Of a stretch of 64,000 nucleotides of DNA, positions 52,750 to 61,821 are shown one piece after another. The DNA lies in NCBI RefSeq assembly GCF_038023995.1, contig NZ_CP150660.1:2664501-2728500 (forward strand), read 5' to 3'. The translations under genes were made by a program, and so were the position numbers. Source of the stretch: Polaribacter atrinae. GTDB taxonomy: Bacteria > Bacteroidota > Bacteroidia > Flavobacteriales > Flavobacteriaceae. The stretch's first letter is position 1; each line of letters starts with the position of its first letter. The notes under the pieces are model-generated. The model made no database searches. It saw only the letters and a list, made by a program, of their open reading frames with translations, and was not told the origin of the DNA.

Positions 52750-55329
52750 TTAAGCAGAATTTCTACTTGCATTGATATTACCAAATAAAGAACGCATTAC
52801 CATTTTTTCATATATTTCAATTTCTTCTGCGCTTCCGCCAGTTTTTTGAAGTTCTTGAATTTTCTTTAAAGCAAATTGCTGAATTGTTAATAATGGCAAT
52901 ACAATTTGTTCTCTAATTTCTATAGAAGCTTTTCCAACAGGGAAACTTTCCATTAATTCAGACTCTCCAGTAAGTTTTAAAAGTAGTCTTTTAGACGTTT
53001 CGTATTCTGTAAAAATTACTTTCCAAAATTCACCAAACTCTTCATCATCTGCCATATAAGAAGTTAGCCCAAAGAAAGATTTGGTTAAACTCATCATACT
53101 GTTCTCTAGTAATGTTCTAAAGAAGTCTGAAGCGTGGTAAAACTCTTTTATTTCTTCAAACCTACCAGCATCTTCATATTTTTTAAGTGCAGTACCAACA
53201 CCAAAGAAACCAGGTACATTTTGTTTTAACTGGCTCCAGCTTCCTACAAAAGGTATTGCTCTTAGTGCAGAAAAGTCAAGTTTGTCAGATCCACCACGTT
53301 TACTTGGCCTACTTCCAATATTGGTTTTTGCATAGTATTTTAACGTACTCATTTTTTCTAAATACGGTAAAAATTTATCGTGATTTTTAAAATCTACATA
53401 CGTTTGGTAACTTGTAGCGGCCATATCGTTTATTAATTCTCTATGGCTATCATTTAATTGATCTTTGGTAAAAACATCATTTTTAATACCAGAACTAATC
53501 AACTGCTCTAAGTTGTATTGAGATGAATTTAAGGTACCAAAGTTAGAACTAATCGTTTGTCCTTGTATGGTTAATTGTATTTCTTTATCTTCTATTGTTG
53601 GGCCTAAAGAAGCATAGAATTGGTGTGTTTTTCCTCCTCCACGAGCTGGTGGTCCACCACGTCCGTCAAAGAAAATTACTTCAATATCAAATTCTCTAGA
53701 TATTCTTGTTAGAGCTTCTTTTGCTTTAAAAATACCCCAGTTAGCCATTAAGTAACCACCATCTTTTGTTCCATCAGAAAAACCTAACATAATTGTTTGT
53801 TTGTTTTTTCTTTTGGCAACATGGTGTCTGTAAACTTTATTAGAGTATAAAGTTCTCATTACATCTTCTGCGTTTTCTAAATCTTCTACAGTTTCAAAAA
53901 GCGGAATTACATCTATTGGCAATTCGTTTTCAAAACCACATAAGTTTAGCATTGCAAAAGTTTGCATTACGTGTAAAGCACTTTGGTTGTTACTAATAAT
54001 GTAACGGTTTGCGCCACGTTCTCCATTTCTTTGTTGAATTTCTTTTAAGGCATAAATAGACTCAATGGTTTTAACAGAAGTTTCGTCTGTTAAAATACTT
54101 GGGTCAATACTTCCTTTAACAACAGATAAAATGTCTACTTGCTCTTCTTCAGAAAGATTTAAATAGTTTTTAGGGAAAGTAGTATCTCCTGTTTTTAATA
54201 AATCTTCTACAATTTGAGTAAATGCTTTATGGTGTACTCTACTATCTTGTCTAATATCTAAGGTTGCAAAGTGAAAACCAAAAATTCTGACTTTATTGAT
54301 AACATCATTTAATTCTTCTACAAATAAAGATTGATGCTTGTTAACAATAATTTCTCTTGCAGCATATAGTTCATCTAATAAGATTTTTTGAGAAAAGTTA
54401 ACTTTGGTATAACTTCTTACAACGTGCTTATAAAGTCTTTTTTCTAGTTTTGCAAAAATTTCTTGCACACCATCAAAAGTAAAACGTCTTTTTAAACGTC
54501 TGATGTCTCTATAGTAGTTTCTTAAAATTGTTTGACGCAATCTTTCTGCAACATCTAACGTAATTTTTGTAGTTACAAATGGATTACCATCTCTGTCTCC
54601 ACCAGGCCAAAAACCAAGTTCTATAATTTCATTTTCTATTGGCTCTCCATCATAAATATGATGTTGAATGTAGTTGTAAATTTTAGGTACAGAGTGATAA
54701 AATACGTGTTCTAAATACCAAATTAGACTTACAGCTTCATCAAAAGGAGATGGCTTTTCTTTTTTATAGAAAGGCGTTTTACCTAATTGAGCTAATAATT
54801 TTCTAATTAGTAATAAATCATCATTCTGAATTGCTCTGTCTAAGTCTGTAATAATACCTAAAACAGACCCTGGGTAAAATTGTGTTGGGTGTGCTGTTAA
54901 TACAATACGTACTTTAAAATCTTCTAGATGTGCTTTTAATTCGTCCTTTTTATTACTAAGTAGCGCTTGCTCTTTAGAGTTTCTTAAGGTTCCAAAACCA
55001 TCCATATTATTTACAATAGGGTAGGCAGCATCTTCTACAGCATCAAATAAAACTACTTGACGTTCTATAAATTGAATAAAACGGAAAAGTAAATCTGATT
55101 TTTCTTTTTCTGTAGGTTCGTCTTGGTATTTATTAAAAAAGTGCTCTACAATTTCTGTAGGATTTTTTCCTAATTTAAAACCTTTGTTACAAACTTTATG
55201 TAAAAGAGGTAATAATACCCCAGTATCGTCTATGGTGTCAAAAGGTAGCGTTGTGAAAATACTGTTGTAAATCTGATATTTAGACAGTACGTTTTCATTA
55301 AATCTATCTAGCTTAGGTAAATTGTTCAT
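52750..55329 (-). CDS. ppc: Phosphoenolpyruvate carboxylase
   Basis: An 859-residue cytoplasmic enzyme that carboxylates PEP with bicarbonate to oxaloacetate, refilling the TCA cycle. Conserved parts are VLTAHPTQF with the catalytic His at about 147, FWPGGDRDGNPFV, GFHFATLDIRQDSRVHH, LGFSDGTKDGGYLMANW and the glycine loop FFDGRGGPPARGGGKTHQF. The loop differs from the enterobacterial GRGGTVGRGG, as is usual in this phylum. The C-terminal part (TSYMADDEEFGEFWK, then ending RSLFGNINASRNSA) completes the family length for Bacteroidota. It has its own terminator and stands alone. Confidence 0.95.
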   Translation of the reverse strand: MNNLPKLDRFNENVLSKYQIYNSIFTTLPFDTIDDTGVLLPLLHKVCNKGFKLGKNPTEIVEHFFNKYQDEPTEKEKSDLLFRFIQFIERQVVLFDAVEDAAYPIVNNMDGFGTLRNSKEQALLSNKKDELKAHLEDFKVRIVLTAHPTQFYPGSVLGIITDLDRAIQNDDLLLIRKLLAQLGKTPFYKKEKPSPFDEAVSLIWYLEHVFYHSVPKIYNYIQHHIYDGEPIENEIIELGFWPGGDRDGNPFVTTKITLDVAERLRQTILRNYYRDIRRLKRRFTFDGVQEIFAKLEKRLYKHVVRSYTKVNFSQKILLDELYAAREIIVNKHQSLFVEELNDVINKVRIFGFHFATLDIRQDSRVHHKAFTQIVEDLLKTGDTTFPKNYLNLSEEEQVDILSVVKGSIDPSILTDETSVKTIESIYALKEIQQRNGERGANRYIISNNQSALHVMQTFAMLNLCGFENELPIDVIPLFETVEDLENAEDVMRTLYSNKVYRHHVAKRKNKQTIMLGFSDGTKDGGYLMANWGIFKAKEALTRISREFDIEVIFFDGRGGPPARGGGKTHQFYASLGPTIEDKEIQLTIQGQTISSNFGTLNSSQYNLEQLISSGIKNDVFTKDQLNDSHRELINDMAATSYQTYVDFKNHDKFLPYLEKMSTLKYYAKTNIGSRPSKRGGSDKLDFSALRAIPFVGSWSQLKQNVPGFFGVGTALKKYEDAGRFEEIKEFYHASDFFRTLLENSMMSLTKSFFGLTSYMADDEEFGEFWKVIFTEYETSKRLLLKLTGESELMESFPVGKASIEIREQIVLPLLTIQQFALKKIQELQKTGGSAEEIEIYEKMVMRSLFGNINASRNSA

Positions 55330-55510
55330 TTTCTTATGATTTTACGGGATTAAAATTACGAAAAAGGGAAATGATTAAACCTACTTTTTAATGAATAATC
55401 GTGTTTTTATTTGCGAAAACGATATAAATTCTATTCCTTTTTAGTGAATTGTTTATTTTCTGTTACTTAATGTAGTTTTTTGTTTTTTATTTAAACAAAA
55501 ATAATTTTTT

Positions 55511-55571
55511 AAATCCATGCGAAGAGTAGCATTCTTTAATGGATAAAAAATGCTACTTGTCGCATAGATTT
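55511..55571 (-). terminator. Long hairpin downstream of the TlpA-like gene
   Basis: AAATCCATGCGA...AGTAGCATT pairs with AATGCTACT...TCGCATAGATTT, about 20 pairs with a few mismatches and a 15-base loop. On the minus strand it is followed by AAAAAATTATTTTTG, a poor T tract. It lies 7 bases past the stop, so it probably terminates or protects the mRNA. The rest of 55330-55577 shows no gene. Confidence 0.5.
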
Positions 55572-55577
55572 TAATCC

Positions 55578-56960
55578 TTATAATTCTAAAGATTGCAACG
55601 TTTCTACTAGTTTTTTGTCAGATGGTCTTGGAGCATTTGCATTCACGATATTTCCTTTAGGGTCAATCAATATAAAACGTGGAATCCCTTTTATTTGGTA
55701 GTCTTCTATAAATTTAGATTCCCAATTATTATCTGCAAATAATTGTAGTCCTTTTAAGTCTTTATCAACAATCATTTCTTTCCATTTTTCATGGTCTTTC
55801 ATTTTATCGATAGAAATACTTATAAATTCAATGTTTTTATTGTGATATTCTTTTTCTAGTTTCTTTAAAGAAGGTATTTCTGCTATACAAGGGCCACACC
55901 AAGTTGCCCAAATATCTAAGTATAAATACTTTCCTTTTAAGTCGTCTAAAGAAGTAGTTCCGCCTGCGTAATTTTCATAATCTACAAATTTTGGAGAAGG
56001 ACTTCCTGTAGCCAAAGCCTTTAATTTATTGTAAGCCGTTGTTATTTCTTTGTTGTTTTCTTCGTTGGTAGAGTTTTTAGAAAAAATGGCGTAATATGTT
56101 TCCAAATCATTTGTGTAGGTAACTCCGTATTTAGCAGCGTCATACAATAATTTGTTTTTTATTTTATCATTTTTAATTTTTGCAGTCAATTTTAAGTACG
56201 CAATATCATCTGCTATAGAATCTTTTTTTGCTAATGCTGTTGCATCGGTTCCTATGGCATTCTCTACAACACTTCGATATCCTTTAGAAAAAATAAAATC
56301 GTTTTCATTTTCTAAATCGATATTTTTTAACTCATCTAAAAAGTTTTCTGAAGCTTTAAAACTTCTATCTTTAGAATAGTAACCATGATAAAGTTCGTAT
56401 TTGTTTAAAGTAGATAAGTAAGTGTACTTAATGTTTTTAAGTTCATTGTTTTTAAAATTTTCAGAAATAGCTTTCGTTTTCATTAACAAATCTTCTTCTG
56501 CTGTTTTTATTTTTAATAAATGTGCTTTAAAATCAGCTTCATCCTTTAGAAACATTTCTTTTTGATCTCCTGTTGTCGTTTTTGTAACAAATACTTTGTC
56601 AGACAAATATTGATTAATAGCACTGTTGCTTCCGCTAAACTGTACCGTAGAATCTTTCTTTGTAGCATCATATTCAATTTTTAAAATACTTCCTTTTGGG
56701 ATATATACATCTGTTAAGTTTTTATCTTGACGAAGTGCATAAAAATCTGTAGCTGTTTTTAATGTGTCACTAAAAGTACCATCTTCTGCAATGGTAAGAT
56801 CAGCTATTTTTTTCATAGTATATTGGTTGTAAATTGCAGCTTTTTTAGAATCTGTATTTTCAATTTTACCAGAAATAACGGCATAATCTATCTTTTTTTC
56901 AACTTCTGTTTTACAAGATAATATGGTTGTAAAGGCTATTAATAGTATTATTTTTTTCAT
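55578..56960 (-). CDS. TlpA-like thioredoxin-domain lipoprotein
   Basis: A 460-residue lipoprotein (lipobox TILSC). An N-terminal DUF4369-like beta domain (about 25-125), a long helical middle rich in Lys and Asp (about 130-310), and a C-terminal thioredoxin fold (about 325-460) make it up. The redox motif is WCGPC at 354-358, and a cis-Pro region follows in KGIPRFILIDPKGN. Such proteins reduce or exchange disulfides in the periplasm, for example in cytochrome c or outer-membrane protein maturation. It precedes no partner gene; tilS lies 17 bases upstream on the same strand, so the two may be one transcript. Confidence 0.9.
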   Translation of the reverse strand: MKKIILLIAFTTILSCKTEVEKKIDYAVISGKIENTDSKKAAIYNQYTMKKIADLTIAEDGTFSDTLKTATDFYALRQDKNLTDVYIPKGSILKIEYDATKKDSTVQFSGSNSAINQYLSDKVFVTKTTTGDQKEMFLKDEADFKAHLLKIKTAEEDLLMKTKAISENFKNNELKNIKYTYLSTLNKYELYHGYYSKDRSFKASENFLDELKNIDLENENDFIFSKGYRSVVENAIGTDATALAKKDSIADDIAYLKLTAKIKNDKIKNKLLYDAAKYGVTYTNDLETYYAIFSKNSTNEENNKEITTAYNKLKALATGSPSPKFVDYENYAGGTTSLDDLKGKYLYLDIWATWCGPCIAEIPSLKKLEKEYHNKNIEFISISIDKMKDHEKWKEMIVDKDLKGLQLFADNNWESKFIEDYQIKGIPRFILIDPKGNIVNANAPRPSDKKLVETLQSLEL

Positions 56961-56977
56961 ATTTCTTTTTTCTTTAT

Positions 56978-58294
56978 TTAATTTTTCGTTGAGATTTTTA
57001 AAAGTGTGTTTGTTTCTTTTTTTTTATCAAAACGCTTGTCTTTTCTGTGTCCTACAACCCAAATAATGGCATTGTCATTATTACAGAGTAACCAAGTGTT
57101 TTGTTTTTGTAAAAGCGAGAATTTTTCATCTTTAAAATATTTGCTTAGTTTCTTTTTTCCGTTCATTCCTGTAGGATAAAAGAAATCTCCATCTTGCCAT
57201 TTTCTAAGTCTTAAAGGGAACTGTAAATTATGTTTATCAACATAAATGGTTTGTTTATTTTCTGTTGATTTTTCTTGTACGTTTTCTAACCTTAAATGAA
57301 TAGGTTTGGTAATTAAGGTTGTATTTTCGTCTATCTCGGTTGTGATTTCGAGTGCAGTCGAGAAATCTTTTTTAGATAGTAATAAAAAACCTCTATCTTT
57401 TAATAATGTATGTGTTTTAGATAGAATTTGTTTGCCAGATTGTGCAGAAAGTAAATTAGAAACATCATTCCATTCTGTAAAATTATAGTCTTTTAAAAGT
57501 TGGTATAAATAGGCCTTCGGATTTGATAATTTCTCAATTTTAGAAATATCAATGTTTAAAATATTATCTACTGTTACTGTTGTTTTTGTAGAAATTTCAT
57601 CAACTTTATCTTCAACGATTTGCTGACTCTCTTTTAAATGAGCTGTGGTTTTATCAAAAGTTTCTAACAAACTTGGGTTGATTTCTTTTAAAATAGGAAC
57701 TATTTGATGTCTAATTTTATTTCTGATGTATTTTGTAGAGGCGTTGCTTTTATCTTCTCTCCAAGAAATGTTGTTTTCTTTTACAAATGTTAATATGTCA
57801 TTTCTAGAAAACTTTAAAAGCGGACGTACAATATTTCCGTTAATTTCTGGAATGCCTGTTAAGCCATCTAAACCAGCACCACGCGTTAAATTAATAAGAA
57901 AAGTTTCTAAATTATCATCTGCATGATGAGCTGTTAAAATATAATCGAATTGGTGTTTTTCAATCAGTTCATTAAACCAATCATAGCGTAAGTTCCTTGC
58001 AGCAATTTGTGTAGATTGTTTGTTTTCTTTGGCAAATTCTGTTGTGTTAAAATGAATTGTAAAAACTTTGGTGTTTAGATTCTTTCCTAAATTTTTTACA
58101 AACTCCTCATCTATATCACATTCAATTGGTCTTAAATTAAAGTTGCAATGTGCTAAAGAAATATCAAACTTTAACGTAGATAAAAGATGTGTTAAAACCA
58201 CAGAGTCAACTCCGCCAGAAATGGCGATTAATAGTTTTTTATCCTTTAAAAAAGGAAGATTTTGGTTTATGTGGTTCGCGAGTTTTTTTAGCAT
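56978..58294 (-). CDS. tilS: tRNA(Ile)-lysidine synthase TilS
   Basis: A 438-residue N-type ATP pyrophosphatase that turns the wobble C of tRNA-Ile(CAU) into lysidine, essential for reading AUA. The PP-loop SGGVDS is near residues 26-31 (LLIAISGGVDSVVLTHL). LTAHHADDNLETFLINLTRG and EDKSNASTKYIRNKIRH follow. A C-terminal TilS domain holds FPLRLRKWQDGDFFYPTG and KKKLSKYFKDEK. Around residue 310 a stretch (DFSTALEITT) is encoded by DNA that matches the REP-like repeats of this genome, so a repeat may have entered the linker in frame. A -7 box lies 7 bases before the ATG. Confidence 0.95.
   Translation of the reverse strand: MLKKLANHINQNLPFLKDKKLLIAISGGVDSVVLTHLLSTLKFDISLAHCNFNLRPIECDIDEEFVKNLGKNLNTKVFTIHFNTTEFAKENKQSTQIAARNLRYDWFNELIEKHQFDYILTAHHADDNLETFLINLTRGAGLDGLTGIPEINGNIVRPLLKFSRNDILTFVKENNISWREDKSNASTKYIRNKIRHQIVPILKEINPSLLETFDKTTAHLKESQQIVEDKVDEISTKTTVTVDNILNIDISKIEKLSNPKAYLYQLLKDYNFTEWNDVSNLLSAQSGKQILSKTHTLLKDRGFLLLSKKDFSTALEITTEIDENTTLITKPIHLRLENVQEKSTENKQTIYVDKHNLQFPLRLRKWQDGDFFYPTGMNGKKKLSKYFKDEKFSLLQKQNTWLLCNNDNAIIWVVGHRKDKRFDKKKETNTLLKISTKN
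57341..57368. repeat. REP-like segment inside tilS
   Basis: The 28 bases carry TTTCGAGTGCAGTCGAGAAATC, read here in two parts: TGATTTCGAGTGCAGTCGAG and then AAATCT. This is the arm of the GTCATTTCGA/GAGAAATC palindromes found between other genes. It keeps the tilS frame open. Confidence 0.5.
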
Positions 58295-58301
58295 TGTACC
58301 T

Positions 58302-58309
58302 CAAAAATA
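58302..58309 (-). promoter_or_regulatory. -7 box of tilS (TATTTTTG)
   Basis: On the minus strand TATTTTTG ends 7 bases before the tilS ATG. As with ruvB, the transcript would start at or close to the start codon. Confidence 0.45.
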
Positions 58310-58334
58310 ACAATTTTATATGTGATAGTATCAT

Positions 58335-58797
58335 TTAATTTGAAGAGTATTGGATATCGTCTTTTGTATTCAATTCTCCATCACCTCCTAAAGAAATTAA
58401 TTGATAATTTTGTCCATCTTTAGATGGTGTATATACAAAAGTAGATTTCCAATAATCCGTGGTCAAATTATTTCTTAAAGGATTATTTCTAATAATCTCT
58501 TTTTAATGCTGATGGAAATTTACCAAACTGCTTTTTTTCTGATTCTAAAAGTTTAGAAATTTCCAGCATTCTTTTTGTTGTCTTTCTCTGATTCTCATTT
58601 TTAAAAATGAAGAATGAAAATAGGAAGATAACAGGGATAATAATGATAAAGAAAATGAACAATGGTTTTGTCAATGGATGCCAAACAATACTTTTTGGCA
58701 GGTTATTTTCTTTCTCATACTTTCTTCTTCTTTTTGTGTTAAACCAATGCTTAATGTCTAAATAGGTATCTAAAATACATCCTATAAAATCAAACAT
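58335..58797 (-). pseudogene. Membrane-anchored pseudopilin-like protein, frameshifted
   Basis: The 5' part (ATG at 58797) encodes a cytoplasmic basic stretch, a hydrophobic helix at about 48-67 (FIFFIIIIPVIFLFSFFIF) and then MLEISKLLESEKKQFGKFPS before it runs to a stop after ALKRDY. Dropping one A of the AAAAA run at about 58500 continues the frame as ALKEIIRNNPLRNNLTTDYW and later LISLGGDGELNTKDDIQY to a TAA at 58335-58337. That tail, GGDGxxxTxDDI, is the calcium-site end of type II secretion pseudopilins (GspG type). So one base is too many: a mutation, a sequencing error in a homopolymer, or slippage-dependent expression. It begins 1 base after the 77-aa gene upstream. Confidence 0.75.
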
Positions 58798-58798
58798 T

Positions 58799-59032
58799 TT
58801 ATTGTTTATTTAACCAAACTCGAATCTCTTTTCTTATAGAAACTTCTGGTTTAGGTAACGGAATTGTTTTACCAAACTGTTTACTTCTATTAAATTTAGA
58901 AAAGGTAACTTTTAATGCTTTCCATTCTGCTGGGTACAACTTTAAAAACATGTTAAACATATTTTGTTCTGTTGGTTTTTCGTTTAAACTGTCTAATGTT
59001 TTTCTAAAAAGTTCTTCTTGATTCGGAATCAT
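58799..59032 (-). CDS. Small conserved-looking hypothetical protein (77 aa)
   Basis: A 77-residue soluble, basic protein without a signal peptide (MIPNQEELFRKTLDSLNEKP at the start, KEIRVWLNKQ at the end). I do not recognise the family. Its stop is 1 base before the ATG of the frameshifted pseudopilin-like gene, so the pair looks translationally coupled. It lies 19 bases downstream of the serine hydrolase gene, with which it may share a transcript. Confidence 0.65.
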   Translation of the reverse strand: MIPNQEELFRKTLDSLNEKPTEQNMFNMFLKLYPAEWKALKVTFSKFNRSKQFGKTIPLPKPEVSIRKEIRVWLNKQ

Positions 59033-59051
59033 AACGTAAATTTTAATAAAA

Positions 59052-60368
59052 TTATTGATTGTCTTTTATTGCTTTATAAAACACTTGCTGTAGCTTTGGT
59101 CTTATATTTAGATTGTATATATTTCTGTGATCTCTATTAGGATATACTCTGTTTGATAAGAATATAAAAACTAAATTATTTGTAGGATCTGCCCAAACAA
59201 ACGTTCCGGTAAAACCACTATGACCAAAACTTTCTGAACTAACTTCTGGTGCAGGATAAGCTTCTTTTATAGATAATTTAGCATTGTCAATTAAAGGTTT
59301 GTCAAATCCTAAACCTCTTCTGTTTTCATTTTCTGGGTATTGAATTTTGGTAAACTCTCGTAAGGTGTTTTCAGAAATATATCTTTTTCCATCATAGATG
59401 CCGTAATTGGTATACATCTGCATAATTTTTGCCAAATCTAATGAGGTACCGAACAAGCCTGCGTTACCAGAAATCCCACCTAAAAGAGCTGCATTTTCAT
59501 CATGAACCCAGTTTCTTGTAAGTCCTTTTCTAAAAAGATCATCTACTTCTGTTGGTACAATTAAGTTGTTAAAATTCTTAGATTTTGGTCTGTATCCTAA
59601 AGTGGTAGCTCCTAATGGGCTGTAAAAATTGTTTTGGAGATACTCAGAATAATCCTCTTTAGTAATTTGACTGATTAAGTCAGGGTAAATTAAAAAGCTT
59701 AAGCCAGAATATTTGTATTTTTTTACATCAGAAACTTCAGATCTATTAATTTGTCTAAAGACCTTATTTTTAAATCTGTTTTTAACATAAAGACCTTCGT
59801 AAGCTTCATTTTTAAATCTTCTGCTAGCTTTACTTTTGATAAATCTTTTTTTGATTTTGCCATCTTTCTTTAAAACTTCATTTAAAAAAATAATATAAGG
59901 AGTTAGTCCTGCTTGATGTGCTAAAATCTCTCTAACGGTAAGCTCTTTTTTATCTTTTCTATTTTGCCAAGGTGTCCAATACTTACTAAAAGGACTGTCT
60001 AAATCTAATTTCCCTTCACTATGAAGCTTCATTAGTGCGGGCAAAGGTCCTGTAATTTTAGTAACAGAGGCTAAATCATAAATGTCATCTAAACTTACTT
60101 TTTGGATGCTGTCATAGGTATGAAAACCGTAGGCTTTATTAAAAATGATTTTACTGTCTTTTACCACTAGAATTTGTGCGCCAGGAAATGCTTCTTGCTG
60201 TATTCCAAATTTCATAATGGAATCTACTTTGGTGTACATGTAAAGAGAATCCATACCAACTTCAGATGGATTTCCGTAAGTAATTTTTTGATTTTGAGCG
60301 ATTGAAATGTGTGAAATAAATAATAACCCAATTAAGAATAAAGTAGATGTTTGCTTAGATGTTGTCAT
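59052..60368 (-). CDS. Secreted serine hydrolase (class C beta-lactamase-like)
   Basis: A 438-residue protein with a signal peptide (ending ISIAQ) and the penicillin-binding/beta-lactamase fold. The nucleophile motif SVTK is at 101-104 (DLASVTKITG), the YxN-like element is YSG in KYKYSGLSFL, and the third motif is HSG in SFGHSGFTGTF. Family members act as D,D-peptidases, esterases or amidases; a function in cell-wall recycling is likely but unproven. About 130 residues in the centre are rich in Lys and Arg (GKIKKRFIKSKASRRFKNEA). The gene lies between the 77-aa gene and pabB on the same strand. Confidence 0.88.
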   Translation of the reverse strand: MTTSKQTSTLFLIGLLFISHISIAQNQKITYGNPSEVGMDSLYMYTKVDSIMKFGIQQEAFPGAQILVVKDSKIIFNKAYGFHTYDSIQKVSLDDIYDLASVTKITGPLPALMKLHSEGKLDLDSPFSKYWTPWQNRKDKKELTVREILAHQAGLTPYIIFLNEVLKKDGKIKKRFIKSKASRRFKNEAYEGLYVKNRFKNKVFRQINRSEVSDVKKYKYSGLSFLIYPDLISQITKEDYSEYLQNNFYSPLGATTLGYRPKSKNFNNLIVPTEVDDLFRKGLTRNWVHDENAALLGGISGNAGLFGTSLDLAKIMQMYTNYGIYDGKRYISENTLREFTKIQYPENENRRGLGFDKPLIDNAKLSIKEAYPAPEVSSESFGHSGFTGTFVWADPTNNLVFIFLSNRVYPNRDHRNIYNLNIRPKLQQVFYKAIKDNQ

Positions 60369-60407
60369 GTTTATTGATCTTTATTTTAGGATTATTGTAA
60401 AGTTTTT

Positions 60408-61754
60408 TTATTTAGAATTCAATAAAGCAAATTTCATTGCTTTTGCTTTTAGCAAACATTCTTCGTACTCTTTTTCTACAACAGATTGTGCTGTAATAGC
60501 GCCACCAACAGAATACGAAATATATTTTTCTGCTTCATTATATAAGATACTTCTTATAATAACATTGAAGTCAAAGTTATTATCTGGTGTAAAATATCCA
60601 ATTGTTCCAGAGTATAAGCCGCGTTTTGTTTCTTCTAAATTCTCAATAATTTTCATTGCAGAAACTTTTGGAGCTCCGGTCATGCTTCCCATCGGAAAGG
60701 TACTTTGAAGTACGTCTATTGGGTGTGTGTTTTCTTCTACTTCAGAAACTACCGTAGAAATTAATTGATGTACTTGCTTAAAAGAATACACTTTGCATAA
60801 TTCTTCTACTTTTACAGAGCCTATTTTTGCAGTTTTAGATAAATCGTTTCTAACCAAATCTACTATCATTACATTTTCTGCACGTTCCTTTTCGTCTCGC
60901 GTTAAATCTAAAGCTAATTGTGCGTCATCAAATGCGCTGACCAATCTTTTTGCTGTCCCTTTTATTGGTTGAGAAATTATTTTAGTGCCTTCTTTTTTTA
61001 TATATCTTTCTGGTGAAGCACACAAGGCATATTTGTCATCTAACTTTAAAAAAGAGGCAAAGGGAGGTTCAGAAATTTGGTTTAGATGTTTATAAACTTC
61101 AACTGGGTTTATCGTTGCATTTTCTGCATAAAATTCCTGACAGAAATTAGCTTCATAAATATCTCCTTTTTTTATGTGATCTAAAACCTGGGTTACTTTT
61201 GCATGGTATTCATCCTTATGTATCCTTAGTTTTATTTTGATATTTTCTTCCCTACTGTCTGTTTGATTCTGGTCGAGTTCTTGCGTATCCTCTAAATCGT
61301 TCGTTTGAGTTTGAATTGACAGTTTAGAAATCTCATCAAAATCACTTTCAATTTCATCATCAACCATTCTTAAATAATGAAACTCTACAGAGTTCCCTTT
61401 GATAAAAACAAGCTTTTTGGGTTGAAAAAAATACAAATCGGCAAAATCTAAACCATCAAAGTTCTTGGAAGAAAGTTGCTCAACATCATTTTTAACATCA
61501 TAGGTGATGTAACCAAAAAGATAATCTTTGGTAATGGTTTGGTACTCCTTTAATTTCTCAAAAGCGTTGTAATAATCTGTTTTTATAGAAGTAAAATCAT
61601 CTGCAGCTAAAGCCCCATCAAAACTAGAGTATTTCTGATGATAGTTATTAGAATCTAACCAAATAACCGTTTCAAATTGTTGTGCCCAAGACAATAAATT
61701 GTTTTTGAACTCAATAGTATTATCAACAGAAAAAGTGCGAGTTGTTCTTTGCAT
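60408..61754 (-). CDS. pabB: Aminodeoxychorismate synthase component I-like (chorismate-binding enzyme)
   Basis: A 448-residue member of the TrpE/PabB family. The chorismate-binding domain has YEANFCQEFYAEN, CASPERYI, the PabB-type PIKGTAKR, DLVRNDLSKTA and GSMTGAPKVSAMKIIENLE, and ends SVGGAITAQS. These point to p-aminobenzoate rather than tryptophan synthesis, since the catalytic Lys in PIKGT is typical of PabB. A Gln/Asp/Asn-rich linker (TQTNDLEDTQELDQNQTDS, about 150-170) separates it from the weakly conserved N-terminal domain. The glutaminase subunit (PabA) is not in the window. A -7 box lies 8 bases before the ATG. Confidence 0.88.
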   Translation of the reverse strand: MQRTTRTFSVDNTIEFKNNLLSWAQQFETVIWLDSNNYHQKYSSFDGALAADDFTSIKTDYYNAFEKLKEYQTITKDYLFGYITYDVKNDVEQLSSKNFDGLDFADLYFFQPKKLVFIKGNSVEFHYLRMVDDEIESDFDEISKLSIQTQTNDLEDTQELDQNQTDSREENIKIKLRIHKDEYHAKVTQVLDHIKKGDIYEANFCQEFYAENATINPVEVYKHLNQISEPPFASFLKLDDKYALCASPERYIKKEGTKIISQPIKGTAKRLVSAFDDAQLALDLTRDEKERAENVMIVDLVRNDLSKTAKIGSVKVEELCKVYSFKQVHQLISTVVSEVEENTHPIDVLQSTFPMGSMTGAPKVSAMKIIENLEETKRGLYSGTIGYFTPDNNFDFNVIIRSILYNEAEKYISYSVGGAITAQSVVEKEYEECLLKAKAMKFALLNSK

Positions 61755-61762
61755 ATTCGCTT

Positions 61763-61770
61763 CAAAAATA
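61763..61770 (-). promoter_or_regulatory. -7 box of pabB (TATTTTTG)
   Basis: On the minus strand TATTTTTG ends 8 bases before the pabB ATG, the third such close placement in this window (ruvB and tilS are the others). Confidence 0.45.
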
Positions 61771-61821
61771 CAATTCTTATTTCTTTGAGGTATAAATTTT
61801 TAAATTGATTTGATGTTGATG

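Noticed and set aside
61250..61340. A second possible repeat arm inside pabB (GAGATTTCTAAACTGTCA on the minus strand), coding for the Gln/Asp-rich linker.
   Set aside because: The match to the intergenic palindromes is partial, with no second arm; an ordinary flexible linker explains it as well.
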